Shown here piece after piece: positions 42,976 through 55,516 of a stretch of 64,000 bases of DNA (the stretch's first letter is position 1; each line of letters starts with the position of its first letter). Made by a program: the position numbers and the translations under genes. Source of the DNA: Limanda limanda. Its lineage: Eukaryota; Chordata; Actinopteri; Pleuronectiformes; Pleuronectidae. Below the pieces are notes generated by a model. That model was not told the DNA's origin, did not search any database, and worked only from the letters and a program-made list of their open reading frames with translations. The stretch is from positions 2,640,507 to 2,704,506 of the forward strand of contig NC_083647.1 of NCBI RefSeq assembly GCF_963576545.1. Reading direction: 5' to 3'.

Positions 42976-45900
42976 TTAGCACATCTACATGCAGATGAAT
43001 CACATCCTGTGCAATGTGTGATGTAAGTAAAGCTATTGAATGAGTACTGGCCACTTTAAATTATCATGTAAATGCTTCCATGAGGCCACATTATTTAAAA
43101 CAATTAAATCAATCATCAGTCAATTATGCAGACATTCAGATCTACCTTCTATCATCTACTATCACTACAGTCCAATGCTGCTTGCTTCAAGTACATTGAA
43201 ATGATCAGTAACTGTCTTCTCCTGAATACTAAAATCTTGGAAAAGTCTCCAATCTGTCATCCTCAACTGAAGCTTAAATTGCAAAATTCCTTTTTTTAAA
43301 AGAAACATGTCAAAGAGCTACAATGTGAAATGCCAAGAAATATCATGTGTATCCACTTCACAGCTTGTGTTCCTGCTCTTTTGCCTTTGTTTTTGGTTTG
43401 CAAATCAAAGTTTTCTCCTTTTGCTTCTGAAGTTCCAACTTCATGATGATTTCCTTACGTTGTGTTATGGAACCGAGCTGAGTCTCAGTCATGTTCTGCT
43501 TCATTTAGCCGCTCTCACTGACTGATTGAAGGATTGGTTTGCTCTGGCAACACACCACCAGAAAACACAATTTGAAACTGCAGGCCATTGTAAATCAAGC
43601 TTTGGAAAATTGTCAATACTATTAGCAAATTTCCCATTTTGTAGTTTTGTGGACTCAACATACAAAAGCTCCCAGTGAGTCAGTAGAGAGTGTGCAGTGT
43701 GGAGGTTGCAAGCTTTGGCAACACAAGGAGAGAGAAAGGATGACTGTGTGCCATGATTCACAGTCTGAGCTGTCAGGGGGCGGAGTGTCACAGCTTTCCA
43801 TTCAGTCTGCGCCATCTTTCCAAAAATGACTTGTTCCGGCCTCAGCACAGACTGCAGAGATGGATTATGTTTTGCGACGTCAGTCCTCATTAAGCAGCCA
43901 GAACAGCCACCGGCATGCTCGCTCCTATATACCACTCATTTCAAAATAAGTGCAGTGGTCTTTCAATGAGCCGAGATGACATTGTCGACAGGCAATCATG
44001 TTATTTCTGAAAAAGCCAGAGTTATACAAGTGGATTTTCGTGCGACTGGTGAAAAGTTTGTTGACTCCATTTAGAAGATTAAAGTGCATGGAGCAAGTAC
44101 GAGAGCAAGTTTCAGTCCAAGTGCACTTTCGTACAAATTGTGCATGTGAATGGTTCAATAGGTTCGTGCCGGGGTCTCTTATGAGTGTGTTTTTTGTGTA
44201 ACATGCAACAAGGCAATCAGAGTGGCAGCTCCCTGCATTTGCTTTAAAAGCCTGCTGAGCTTGCACCTTGTGAATTTACATTATAAGAGCAGATTGTCCA
44301 GGGACTAAGAATGAACTCCTCTCGGCAGAGGAAATGGCTTCACCTCATGCACCAGCAGATTATGTGCGTGTGTGAAAAATGACTGTACACCCATTTTGCA
44401 ATATGTAGGTGTGTATTATAACTTCAAATAACAGTGAAACACTGCAGTATTGTCTTCAGACCACTTTCTGTTTTTTCACTGCCTCAAGATATGAACCTGA
44501 ACACTTGATTTAATAGATTTGTAAAATTAAGATGAACAATTTCAATTTCAATTCATGAATAAAAAAGGTGTCCACAGCCTCCCAGTTAGAAAGTTTCAGA
44601 TTTTAGGAAGATATTCACAAATTATTTCCATTTTTTGATAAATCTAATGTATTCACAGATATATCCATGTGGAGTTTTTATTTTCTTGTGTTTTTGCAGA
44701 TTCTTTCATATTTACAGGTTATACGTTAACACATTTCACTGGTGGAGCTGTTCTCCCACTGTGGACAGTGTGTTAGTCAGTCCCAATGTGCACTGATAAC
44801 AGCACTCGGCTAGAAACATGGAGTGAAAATGAGGGTACAAACAGGATTTTCAGGAGCTTCAACAGGCTGAATTGTCTCTTTGTAGTGTTTTTGTTTTCGC
44901 CGCTGTGCGAGTTGATGTGTGATGTCCCAGCCTCGGGGAACATGTGTTTCTGCTGCTGTCCCTCGCTCTCAGACTGCATAACGACAATAACACCGTACAG
45001 TGTGAAATGCATTGTGTCACAGCGCGTTATGAAGGCCTGCATACGTTCAGCACCACTGAGGCACACCACTTGTGCTCTCTCTTTCCAACCATTCTCCATT
45101 GTTTCAAGGTGCTTTTGAGGCACCAGGCAAAAGGGACCAGGGGGGGACATCGAAAGCAGGAACCATTTAAAACAAATAGTCTGACTCTCATAATGAAGAT
45201 CTGCTGAAGTATCGGCTAAAAGATGTCCAGCTCTGCTCACTGGCTCCAGTTAGTCCACCCACATACATGCAGTGCTGCCATAGAGGGAGCTTCTCCCCAT
45301 CTTTAGCATTTCGGGGTTCAGTGTCCTGCTGACATCTGAACATGTGGATGAAGGAGATCCAACTACCAACACTGACATTCATTAAGAGATCCACGAAAAT
45401 TATCCTCCTGCTTTTACAAATAAATACATTTATTTATTTTTTCAGTTTTGTACAATATAAATTATCCCCTATATCCCTGGGAAAACAACTAATTCGGCCC
45501 AGGTGAAAACAATACATACCAGGCAAGCTAAGACATGCAGTTAATATGTCAATAAAGTCTCTTTGAAAGTACGGAAACTACTGTTGCCTAACGGTGTTTA
45601 TACAGTTATTTTTAATGTTGCTTTCGATGTTGGATTTCAAACACCCCTTCTCAGATTCAAGGCTGCCTTCGCTTGCAGATCGATCTGATGTGAGGACAAG
45701 GAATAGCGCAGCATAACAAGAACGACCCTGATCCTAAACTAACAGGATAGGTAATGGTCCTAAAAGTCTGTTCAAAGTCACAGGAAAAAAAAGAGATGTT
45801 ATAAGGAGAAACAAGGTACAGGTAAACACAAAATAAATCTTTCAGGTACTCTAGTGAACTGCTCATTAATATTCCTCAGGCAACCTTTGGAGAAAGCTTC

Positions 45901-46285
45901 CATGAGATTGTTGCATCACTGCCTTCTATCGAGCTGACTCGACTTACAGAGCTGCCTTTAAGATTCCACTCACGGCTCTCTGGTTTTCCAGCATTCGTTG
46001 CAGTTCATAAAGATGCTTATGCATCAATTTTCTAACAGCCTGGAGAGAAACCATTTTTAGCATGTACTTTTACATCAAAAGTTTAATGTTCAAAACATTA
46101 ATTTGCTGCTGAATATTTCTATATTTTGTTTTACCAGACATCCATGACTATGGTCTTTATCGATCCCCAGAGAATGAGTCATAATGTTCTTAGAGACCAT
46201 CAGACCCTCCGTGCATAATCGCTTGAATCCAGAGACTTGCCCTAAAATGATTATAATAGTTCACAATTTTTTTATTTATTGTATT

Positions 46286-46778
46286 TTAAAGGGACTCTTA
46301 CCTTTGTTGCATTTTTACACTTTTTTTGGATAAGGTTAAATTGGTATTAATAAGGTAATGACACTCTAAAATGCAAGACAGACCCACCAGGAGTAAAAAA
46401 AAACAATTATTTCACTCTCATAATATTTAGTGAAAACTTCAACCAATAAAATTCTTCGGACCGAAGGACCTTATTGGCCGACAGACCTGTCTGTTTGCTG
46501 CATGGACATGCAGGTTTTCCGTCTGCTTCTTGTGGCGCATTCGGGCCCGCGTCATCAATGTATATAACTTACCGGTGCTTCTGAATCCGAATTCATTGCT
46601 TTGGTAAACAAAAACTCACGTGCGTGCGCGGAGGCAGTAGGTAGTAAGTCTGCTTGTAAATAAAGTTTCTTCAAAAAAACACCGCGGATGGGAACGAGGG
46701 GGTGGGGCATTGGAGGAAGGCGGGATGATTTGAATGTGCTGTAATTCTCAAATGCAACAAAGGTAAGAGTCCCTTTAA
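46286..46778. mobile_element. TTAA-ended inverted-repeat element (T2/Kolobok-like MITE)
   Basis: The left TTAAAGGGACTCTTACCTTT and right terminus (minus) are identical for 29 nt including TTAA, running on into GTTGCATTT. This is a 493-bp element with TTAA at both ends and no coding capacity. Inside, CCAATAA (46443) and TTATTGG (46471) flank TTCGGACCGAA, a nested palindrome. Confidence 0.85.
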
Positions 46779-46865
46779 TGACCTAGAGTCATTTAACTTG
46801 TATAATTTTGTTTGGGGCACTACACTTCATAGTATATGAAAATTCACATATACCATGTAGCTGCA

Positions 46866-47100
46866 TTAAAGGAGACATATTATGGCCATTTTACCACAAG
46901 TTGATATGGTTCCTTGGGGTCTTAATGAAATGTCTGTAACATTTTTTGGTCAAAATACCACAAGGATCATTTAAAACATCACCCTTTTTACCCTGTCTAA
47001 AACAGCCCTCCTCAGATTGACCTGTTTTGAGTGCCCCCCCCCCCCCCCCCTCTCACCGCCCCGCCCCCCTCTCTACGGACCTTTTTACCTGAGTAATATA
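46866..47100 (+). mobile_element. TTAA-ended element, longer copy of the 23.8 kb family
   Basis: It starts TTAAAGGAGACATATTATGG and shares CATTTTACCACAAGTTGATA and TTAATGAAATGTC with the minus-strand reading of 23829-23954. It continues with AATACCACAAGGATCATTTA. The far terminus was not identified, so the end given is a minimum; repeat-like sequence may extend to about 47600. Confidence 0.6.
47034..47050. repeat. Poly-C tract (17 nt)
   Basis: An uninterrupted run of 17 C on the plus strand, followed by further C clusters to about 47078. Gene-sense RNA of gabrb1 would carry poly-G here. Confidence 0.9.
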
Positions 47101-47465
47101 AAAGCAGCAACACTAACTGTAGGAGCTTCATGTTATGATTATTATAATTAGCTATTTCTGCATTTGTATTCGTAGACACACGGAGGCACTAAGCTCCAGA
47201 CCAGGTAGGATTCACAGTAAAGGTAGCAGTTGTGTTAATGACGGGAAACACCCGGAGGGGATATGGTTTTATAACAGTGCATGAAGAGAAGCTGCAGGAT
47301 GAACACATGCATGTTTTTGTTCTAAACTGGAAAATAAATGAACCCAAACGGGAATCTTTCCTGGACAATGGACTTTAATTGCCTGAGTACTTTTTGACAA
47401 ATTTATTTAAACAGAAAAATCTTTTGATAGACAACCACTGCACTAACTATTATCTGATTGAGCTC

Positions 47466-47510
47466 ATTCAGTTCTGCTCAATTCAAGTAATAAATTGAGC
47501 AGAACTGAAT
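47466..47510. repeat. 18-bp perfect hairpin
   Basis: Arms 47466-47483 and 47493-47510 are exact reverse complements (ATTCAGTTCTGCTCAATT type) with a 9-nt loop. It may be part of the repeat beginning at 46866. Confidence 0.95.
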
Positions 47511-47815
47511 AACAGGTTCTATGGTGGCTCCGCGTCCATTCAACTTGAGGTTGCCCACCAAGCGAACGTGAAAAATGTTCGGCCTGAATTCCCAGAATGT
47601 CTCACTCCATTAATCGGGTTTAGAAATTATAATTGCCATGCAAATCAGCGATGTGAGCAATGATTCAGGAGTCTGGAAATAGCACATCCGAGTCAGAAGC
47701 CAATGCCAGCCACTGGAAATGTTAGGGGCCAATAATAAAGCAGATGACATCACCTCTTGTGAGGCAGTATTGAAAAATTGCTGCCTCATCAAGCTGGGAA
47801 CACAGAGTAAGGAGT

Positions 47816-47818
<3 letters not shown>

Positions 47819-47880
<62 letters not shown>
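47819..47880. repeat. (GT)n microsatellite
   Basis: About 31 uninterrupted GT units. The overlapping open frames (VCVCVC; THTHTH) are artefacts of it. Confidence 0.98.
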
Positions 47881-47881
<1 letters not shown>

Positions 47882-48621
47882 TTACGATCCTGTTGGGGAT
47901 GAAGACTTTCTAAGAGTCTATTATTAGAAACAGCTGTTCCCTTCAGCACCCGCCTCACCATCATCGCTGTGGCACCTTGGTGTTTCCGCAGCAGAGCGAT
48001 GGCCTTAACGTGAGCTGAATACTGCTGTGCATGTGCACTCTGCTGAAGTGCAGGGAGAGGCCGAGGATCACCGCTGCTGCTGCTGCACCACACTGCACTG
48101 CTCTCCGGGCGGACACAATAAGAGGGCCGGCAAATGCCCTTGATGTTTTTGTCTTTCTACCCTCCGACAGTCTGTGTTAAGAAGTGGAAGGTGATCTCCT
48201 CTGTGCTGCCGTACCTCTTACCTTTCTTTCTCTCTTTGTCCACATCTACAGCTTTCTGTCCACATTTGACTGCGGCAAACAAACAATCGGTTGAACATGG
48301 GCACCTATGCCATGCTAAGCCCCACTGCAGTGTGCTGCTGTCTGACCTAATTCCTCCCTATCCACAGGCATCTCTGGATACAGCCTAGAAGACATCAAAA
48401 GACAGGGGGCGGGCTGGACGACGGGGGTGCAGTGCAGACCTTTTGCAGCCCGCTTCAACTTCAGACATGTGAAAATCTGAAACTGCAGGCGACAGACCTC
48501 ATTGTGATACTGATCACATGGATCCATGTGCTGGAGTTTTAATGAAATGAACATGCATTAATTTGCATGTATGCCGGCAAAGAATCAATAGGACTACTCA
48601 CACTGCAGCTGCTCAGCAAAG

Positions 48622-48666
48622 ACAGGCAGACAGATAGAGAGACAGACGGACAGACAGACAGACAGT
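48622..48666. repeat. (GACA)n-rich simple repeat
   Basis: Imperfect GACAGACA/GATAGAGA repeats, including CAGACAGACAGACAG. Confidence 0.8.
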
Positions 48667-48840
48667 ACTCAGACAGAAAAACACTAGCTGGTAAACATTC
48701 ACCATTGAACCTGGAAATCTAATCCTGACTCCACAATCTCAGGAACACTCTGTTTCAATTAACATCCGCCTGCACTGAGGTACTTCCACTGCAAGCTGAC
48801 TTCGAGGGGAACTGCGTCAAATCCAGGAATTTCTTTACAA

Positions 48841-48863
48841 CCCCCCGCCCCCCCCCCCCCCCC
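48841..48863. repeat. Poly-C tract
   Basis: Six C, one G, then 16 C. It is the second long C run of the intron. Confidence 0.9.
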
Positions 48864-50089
48864 TCACAAGGCGTTCACTGGAAGGAGAAAAAAGGGAGCT
48901 TGGTCTGGGCAGACCCCATTTACAGATCCAGCAGCCAGCAAGTGATACAGGACGGGCTTACATCAGGGGCATCTTGGAAAATTTGATCATCAAAATTTCC
49001 CCAGGAAGAGGGTGATTTTCAGGAACTCTGCATTTCCACCATAGGGACCAGCGTCTACATTCATTTTGCTGCTCAGAGGGTAGCCTTATAAAAGCACAGG
49101 AACCTTCGAGGTGCAGCATGCATTGCTTAACATACAGTGCTGGTCGAGGAGTACAGCGATTTATTTGAGCATGTCAGTCCTTTTCCTTACTTTAAGTAAA
49201 GTTGTTCAGAGTACTTCTGGTGTGTTCTATGGCATCATTGGTTATATTGTTGTCTCATGCTGTGGAAACACAGGTTAACAGCCTGCAGACACCTTTTAGT
49301 TCCTGGAAAAAGGTTCTTGGTCCAAACGCAATCTTTAGACTAAACAACAGACCAGGATGATGTCTGACTTATCCTGATGTAATGGGCCCCTGCTGACCAA
49401 TCAGATGTCATGATTAGCCATGCTGCTGTAAAGCATAACAATATGTCCATTCTAATGTCATACAGGCCTCTTCTTACTGCCTCATGGTGAGAGTACACAT
49501 TTTTCAGTGATAATACAACAATAGCAAGGACAGATGATATGTCAATCACCAAGAGCACAGACGATGACTCTCTGTCTGTTGTCTGCCACCCACCAGGCCT
49601 ATTGCGGTTGCCAAACCAACCAGCATGCTTCCATTCCTCTCCTTGTTACCATGCCAACCCCAGCATGCACTCACACACAGGTAGACAGTAGCAGTTTAGA
49701 CCAAGACAAGGTTCTTGCAGGATCAGATGCAGATGGGATGACTCCACGATCAAGACACAATAAGACAGAAAGAGTACGACTGCTTTGTTACAGAAATCTA
49801 GAGTCATTTTTTTTTTATTACTGTAGTTCTTGTAACGTTATGATTTTATTGCACTTGTATTTAAATATACAAGAACTGTGGGTATATTATGGCGGAAGAC
49901 TGAATCTGCTGCCGGAGCAGCCCTGAGTGATATGTTCCCCCTGCTGTGACATCACTCAGTGGGGTGTAGCCAGAAGCGTAACATACTTCAAACCTATAAA
50001 GAGCATCAGGAGTTTCATGCCCCATGTGATACAATGTGGTGTCAAGGAAGTGTAAACTAACCCATACTGACAGGGAAACCAATACAAAG

Positions 50090-50970
50090 CTAGAGACAGA
50101 GACAAATATAGAGACAGAGACAGAAAGGCGGATGGATGGATAAAGACACCAATAGAGACAGAGACAGAAAGACGGATACAGTGTAAAATCGAGTTTGAGC
50201 TGAAGACACAAAAATAGAATAGAGACAGATGAAGAATGAAATTGAGAAAGAGACAGAAATGGTAAATATTATTTTTATTATACAGCTCTCTTGTAGCTTT
50301 TACGACCACTCAAAGCGCGTTACATACAGTACAGTTGTTTTGTCATTCACCCATTCACACACACATTCATACAGTAAATCTATGGGGAGCACTTTTTTTT
50401 CATGAGGGGCAATTTGGGGTTCAGTATCTTGCCCAAAAGCACTTCAGCAGGCAGATGGGGTAGACTGGGATCAAACCGTCAACCTTCTTTGACCCTTCTA
50501 CCCCATCAGCCTCAGCTGCACAGCAGAAATAGAGATAGAGATGGAAATGATGATAGAGACAGTGGTAGACGGAGAGATAGAGACGGAAGTGGATTAAAAT
50601 AAAACAGGGATATAAACAATGAACAGAAATAGACAGAGAGATAGAGTCAGCGAAAGACATAGTTAGATAAAGAAATACAGATACAAACAGGGATAAATAC
50701 AAAAATAGAGATATAGATGGAAACGGAGATATATATAGATACAGAGATGGATAGAAAAGATGTAGAAATGGAGATAGAAACATAACTTAGATTAATTCAA
50801 GATAAAGACTTATAGAGTCAGACATCGAAATAGAGATAGAGATATAGAGACAGTTAGAGACAGAAACAGATAACAAGACCTAAGACGTAAAGATATAAAC
50901 AGGGACAGAGACAGAAATAGAGACTGATATAGAAACAATAATGTAGATGAGGACAGAAGAAGATAGACAA
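50090..50970. repeat. Degenerate purine-rich repeat (GAGACAGA/GATAGA), split by a SINE
   Basis: Strongly AG-rich on the plus strand with drifting 6-bp-like units (AGAGACAGAGAC, GAGATAGAGAT, ATAGAGACGG). It occupies 50090-50255 and 50525-50970, with a SINE between. The minus-strand open frames rich in SLSLSVS across it are low-complexity artefacts. Confidence 0.8.
50258..50522 (-). mobile_element. tRNA-derived SINE inside the purine-rich tract
   Basis: Left tail AAATGGTAAATATT, CGACCACTCAAAGCGCGTTA, GGGGTTCAGTATCTTGCCC, and the tRNA-like end with TGGGATCAAACCGTCAACC and CCCCATCAGCCTCAGC. It is near full length. Confidence 0.8.
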
Positions 50971-53569
50971 ACTTGAGTGTATAGAGGCAGATATAAATTC
51001 ACATAATCACACAACCACAGGTCCAATGCAAGTTCTGGGTGAAGTTCAAAAAACAAAAAAAAACACACTGCAGTCAAAAAGTGTTGCATCCCACCAACTC
51101 CCTCCCTCTGCACTCTAGTCCGTGTTTGCTTGTGTTTGGTGTTCGTGACCTCCTCCGATCCTGCTGCGCTGACAAAATCCCCCAGTCCCAAAACTAAAAC
51201 AACTGCAGAAGCGTTCCCAAACTTAAGGAAGCGCAGCATGTGCAGTCTTAATACTGTAATACAAGCATGCAACTGTATCGTTAGTTCTGCTGTCAGACTA
51301 ATAAAGTCACCCTGAGGAGCTGTACATAAAATACAAGTAACTCTGGTGTTGGCAGTTCAAACTCATTGTAATTCCCCTCATCTCAACTGGGTTACTGGAG
51401 CCATGAACTTCTTTCTTGATGGGACATGGATCTTTGCAGCATTACTGGAAATACCAAATTCAGAAGAAGGACACTGACCCAGGACCTGAGGTCAATAATA
51501 CAGCTGCCTTTCAAAAACCTTTAAAGAGAAGAACTCATTCTTGCAAAATGTCACCGTCCATGTCACATTAACAGCATGATTGATTCAGTTAATTTGATGC
51601 TTCTGTTCAACACTTTATATGTAGAACATCAAGGCCTAATTCCAGCCAAATGATGCCGCAATTAAGTTTGAGTGGCAGACTATCATCGATGTATTTATCA
51701 TTTTGTACTGCCTACCTGGTTATTAGAGCTTTTATTTTCCGAGACCCTTTATTTTTTTTCACTCTTTGTTAACTATCTGGTTTTGCACTGCTGAAATGTT
51801 ATTGGCCCAAGAGTAAAGATATTTCTTCCCCACTGTGCAGTCTACAAACATCATTAGAGAAATATACAAATCCTTTAGTTACATTTAATGACAACTTATT
51901 TCAATGTATGCGGATGCTAACTGTCGTATAGGGGAAGATAATGGTTATGAGAAAGAAATCATGTTTAGGCTAAGGCTAGGGAATACAAGAAACTTGGGTT
52001 TGTATGCACACTGGTCTCCACACTTTTACTTCTTGCCTTAAAACTTGGCACACATTTTTCAGAGTTTGCCTTTCACATTTACAGAGCTGGAGATTGTCCG
52101 GGTCAAATTTGTTCATAAAAAGGAAAATCTCAGGAGCATTCAGGCGAGCGGTGGCGCCTTGGTAAAGCATGCAGGAGGCAGAACATAGCGAATAAAATCT
52201 GCAGCATGTTCACATTTTTGTTTATAGCACATCAACACCAGCATGAGCCCTTGGACTCCAAACTCTCACATCTCATCTTTCTTAGTCGGCATTTTTGGCG
52301 GCATCTTCTCTGACTATGGCACCTCTTTTTCATCTGGACATAGAAGTATTCTGTCAGCTTTGCATCTGTTGCATGCCAGAAATGTCCCCAACACACCCCA
52401 ACTCACCTGTGGAGAATAATTCTGGTGTATCCTCACGTGGGCTTATTTATAATCTGTAATTCCGAATTGGGGAGTGGCAGAAAACTCAGGAGAATGTCCA
52501 AAGCAGCTGACTTGGTCATTTGCATTCTCACACACAGCCCATGGATAATTAGTCCAGTGCATGTCTGAAAGCAGCTGTAGTGTGAAGCACAATCATCATG
52601 ATCACTAGAAAAGCGATCTATAAATGCAGTCCTTTCACTATTTCCTACATGAGTGTAGCACTGGATATACAGGAATGCTCCAAGATTTGTTTTCCGGGAA
52701 CATACATATATTTTTGGATTTAAACACAAAGGAGGAGCTTTTAGGTTGCAACAGATCTTCCCTCACTTAACTGTTTTAGATCTCCTTACAGAGCTGGATA
52801 ACACTTACTGTAAAACCTACAGGCTCATATTTCAACCACAACCTCATATTTCACTGCTGCCCAGCTGTCTGAGCTCTCTGCCCACCTCAGTTCATTCCAG
52901 CTCTTCATCTCTTCTCAGAAACCTCAATCTCTGACCATGTGATCAAATGGAGGTCCATTAACCTCCTGTCTAATGGCTCTGTCTGTCTGGACGGGCTAAC
53001 GGGTAAAAATCTGAGCAGTAAAAAGGCTCAGTCGAAGCTAGCTTGAGCCAGTTCGGAGACTAAATGCTGGTCAGCAAGTTTCCAGCTGGAACCAAAACCT
53101 GAAGTGCTGCAAAGCCTTAAACGACCCTGGTCTATACTTAGAAGAATGACTTCATGAAAGCTATAGTGTAGTTTAACTAAAGGTAAAGAAAAGTAGAAAT
53201 CATGTAACACTGCAGCTTGTCTATGGCCTGAGGCCTCCAAGACATACAAACTGAACCCGTCAAAGTTTTACTTATGAAATCTTACAGAATGCATTCTCTG
53301 AATATATTCCATGAAATAGGACAAATGCTTGTGCATATAGCTTAAAAACAATAAGCTACTGACAGAGAGAGAATATATTTTTGGAGGAACTTTTCATTAA
53401 TCTGAGGCTGAGCAGCAATGATGTTTCTAATCTTACCATACAACATATACAGCCATTAGGTCAGAGCTAAATCTACAACAGCTCAGCAGAGACATGCTCA
53501 TATAAATTAAACATTGAGAAATACAACAGAGAAGCAGTGTGCTCACTCATGTGAGTTGATGGAAACATG

Positions 53570-54560
53570 GCTAAAGGCTCTTATATACTACTACGTGTCC
53601 GTTTCTCGGAGAGTTCTCAGCAGGGGGCAAAGACTCTTTTTGATTTTTACTTCTCCGTCAGTCTACGTCCGGAAAAAATTCACCGCCAAACCCATAGGTG
53701 GCGCAACGGAAGACGAGCTCAGAGAAGCCTACCCCATTTGGGAAGAAGAAGTCCACGTGTCTCTGTTGACATGTTAGCTTGCGTCCCACACACTGAACCA
53801 TGGCCACTAACAGAACTAAATAAAGTGACACCCAGCGGGTCAAAATGCTGATGTAATCGTTTCTTAGCGCAGCGGTTCCCCGGTCTTGTTTCCGAACTGT
53901 GTTGCTGATTCCACAGCTTGAATCTGCTTGAGGCTACATGTAGCTAGAAGCTACACGGACCTAGCTCCCCCCAGCTTCCACACACAGTCAGCAGGGACTC
54001 CCGACACTAACTACTACTATCCAGTGTTTGCTTCTAACCTGACGGTATTATAGAAACAGTGTCATGATAGAAGTGAAATTAAAGTCGTGACGGCGGGTTC
54101 TTGCACTGTTACCACCGCAGTTAGCATGGTGGCTAGCCTAGCCTGCTAGCGCCGTTTTGAATGCTCGTTATAACCGTCTGTGACCGTGCACACATGCCCT
54201 CAGTGCTCGAACGAGCCACCGTCAGCCGGACAACTCCGCTGGCTTAACACACACGTCACATTAATCGTAGAATCATAGTTGTGTTTGGGTTTGATGCTAC
54301 ATGGAAGTAAACAGGAAGTAAACAGGAAGTTTGAGGTCCGGAAATACGGAAATGACGTCATACGGAAATGATGTCGTTCGCGGACCAATCACAGCCAAGA
54401 GCGGTCCGTCGGGTCTCAAACATGAAGACGGATAGTTAGAAAAATCAGACGTGTACGAAAAGCTGTACGAAGCATTCGGAGAGGGCGTTTCACGGCGGAT
54501 AGGGCGGTCTTATCTGTCCGTAATAGAAGAAACGGAGAGGCATAAATTGGCCTTAATGGA
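53570..54560. other. CpG-rich block with promoter-type motifs, possibly repeat-derived
   Basis: Unlike the surrounding AT-rich intron, this kilobase is dense in CpG. It carries three GGAAGT (ETS-like) boxes at 54304-54330, a perfect CRE TGACGTCA (54353-54360) and a CCAAT box (54384). TCCGTTTCT near the left end and its complement near the right end hint at weak inverted ends. From memory, the sequence resembles a repeat in other fish. No coding exon is evident in it. Confidence 0.45.
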
Positions 54561-55283
54561 TCACTGATGTGTTTATAAGATTTTCTGACATGAGTAATAC
54601 TTGTAGTATGTTAATGTTCACTACCAGTCCACATGTTTTTTTTCCTGATTTAATTTGTATTCTCATGTCAACACAAACTGCCTGCTGATCAGAAAGCTCT
54701 ACAATGATTCTGCACATGCAAACGCTCCAAATCAACCACAGGCTACATAACTTCCACTGAGATGCATTAAATGAATGCTGACAGACAAAGCTATCAGATC
54801 GATTGACTAATACGTAATGTTATTAGTTCTCCTGTCAGTGTAAGGCAGAGATAGATGCTGATGGCACTGAAGGCAATGTGGGTATTTTCATTCACAGCTG
54901 ATGAGCTGCTTATTGCTCATTGGCTGCGCTGATGGTGCTGAATGATTCTGGCAGAAGCAAGCTTTCTACAGCCTCAAGGTGCTGTTGTCTGTCAGAGATG
55001 TAAACACATAGCACTCACAGAACTTGTGGTGAACATGCATGTTAGAGATGACCTGCGGATAAAATCATAAGGATTCGCCACGGAGTTTACCCAGAGCTTG
55101 CACAACACAGCCAGAGGTTCTCTGCACGGACGCGTTCACAACAGCAAAAAATCCTCTGCATTGTTCAGTCGAGAGGTGGAGCAGCCGCAGAGGCAGGAAG
55201 CGACGTATTAACTCCACTGTAGAGATCACAGGATTGTCTTCACAGAACCCTCGACACAGGCATCAGATCTTATCACCACTAAA

Positions 55284-55516
55284 TTATGGCTCAGGGGTTA
55301 GAGCGGTCATCCTCTAAACAGAAGGTCAGCGGTTTGATCCCAGTCTTCCCTATTCTGGGGGCTAAAGTGTCCTTGGGCAAGATACTGAACCCCAAATTGC
55401 CCCCAATGATTGAACATAGATGCACTGTATGAATGTGTGTTTGAATGGGTGAATGTAAAACGGTACTGTAATGCACTTTGAGTAGAAAGGTATTATACAA
55501 ATACAGACCATTTACC
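55284..55516 (+). mobile_element. tRNA-derived SINE, near full length
   Basis: A box TGGCTCAGGGGTTAGAGCGG at 55287, B box GGTTTGATCCC near 55331, then AGTGTCCTTGGGCAAGATAC, ATAGATGCACTGTATGAATG, and a tail ending AATACAGACCATTTACCA. It is the most complete plus-strand copy of the main SINE family here. Confidence 0.85.

Noticed and set aside
43501..43935. 144-codon minus frame upstream of the loop A exon, considered as a gabrb1 exon
   Set aside because: It lacks the expected EVNM end, the DVASID motif and a correctly phased donor.
44773..45240. 155-codon minus frame and overlapping plus frames
   Set aside because: Open in several frames at once without family resemblance or splice evidence; probably chance, though conserved non-coding DNA cannot be excluded.
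47722..48093. Minus-strand frame with a long TH repeat
   Set aside because: Produced by the GT microsatellite.
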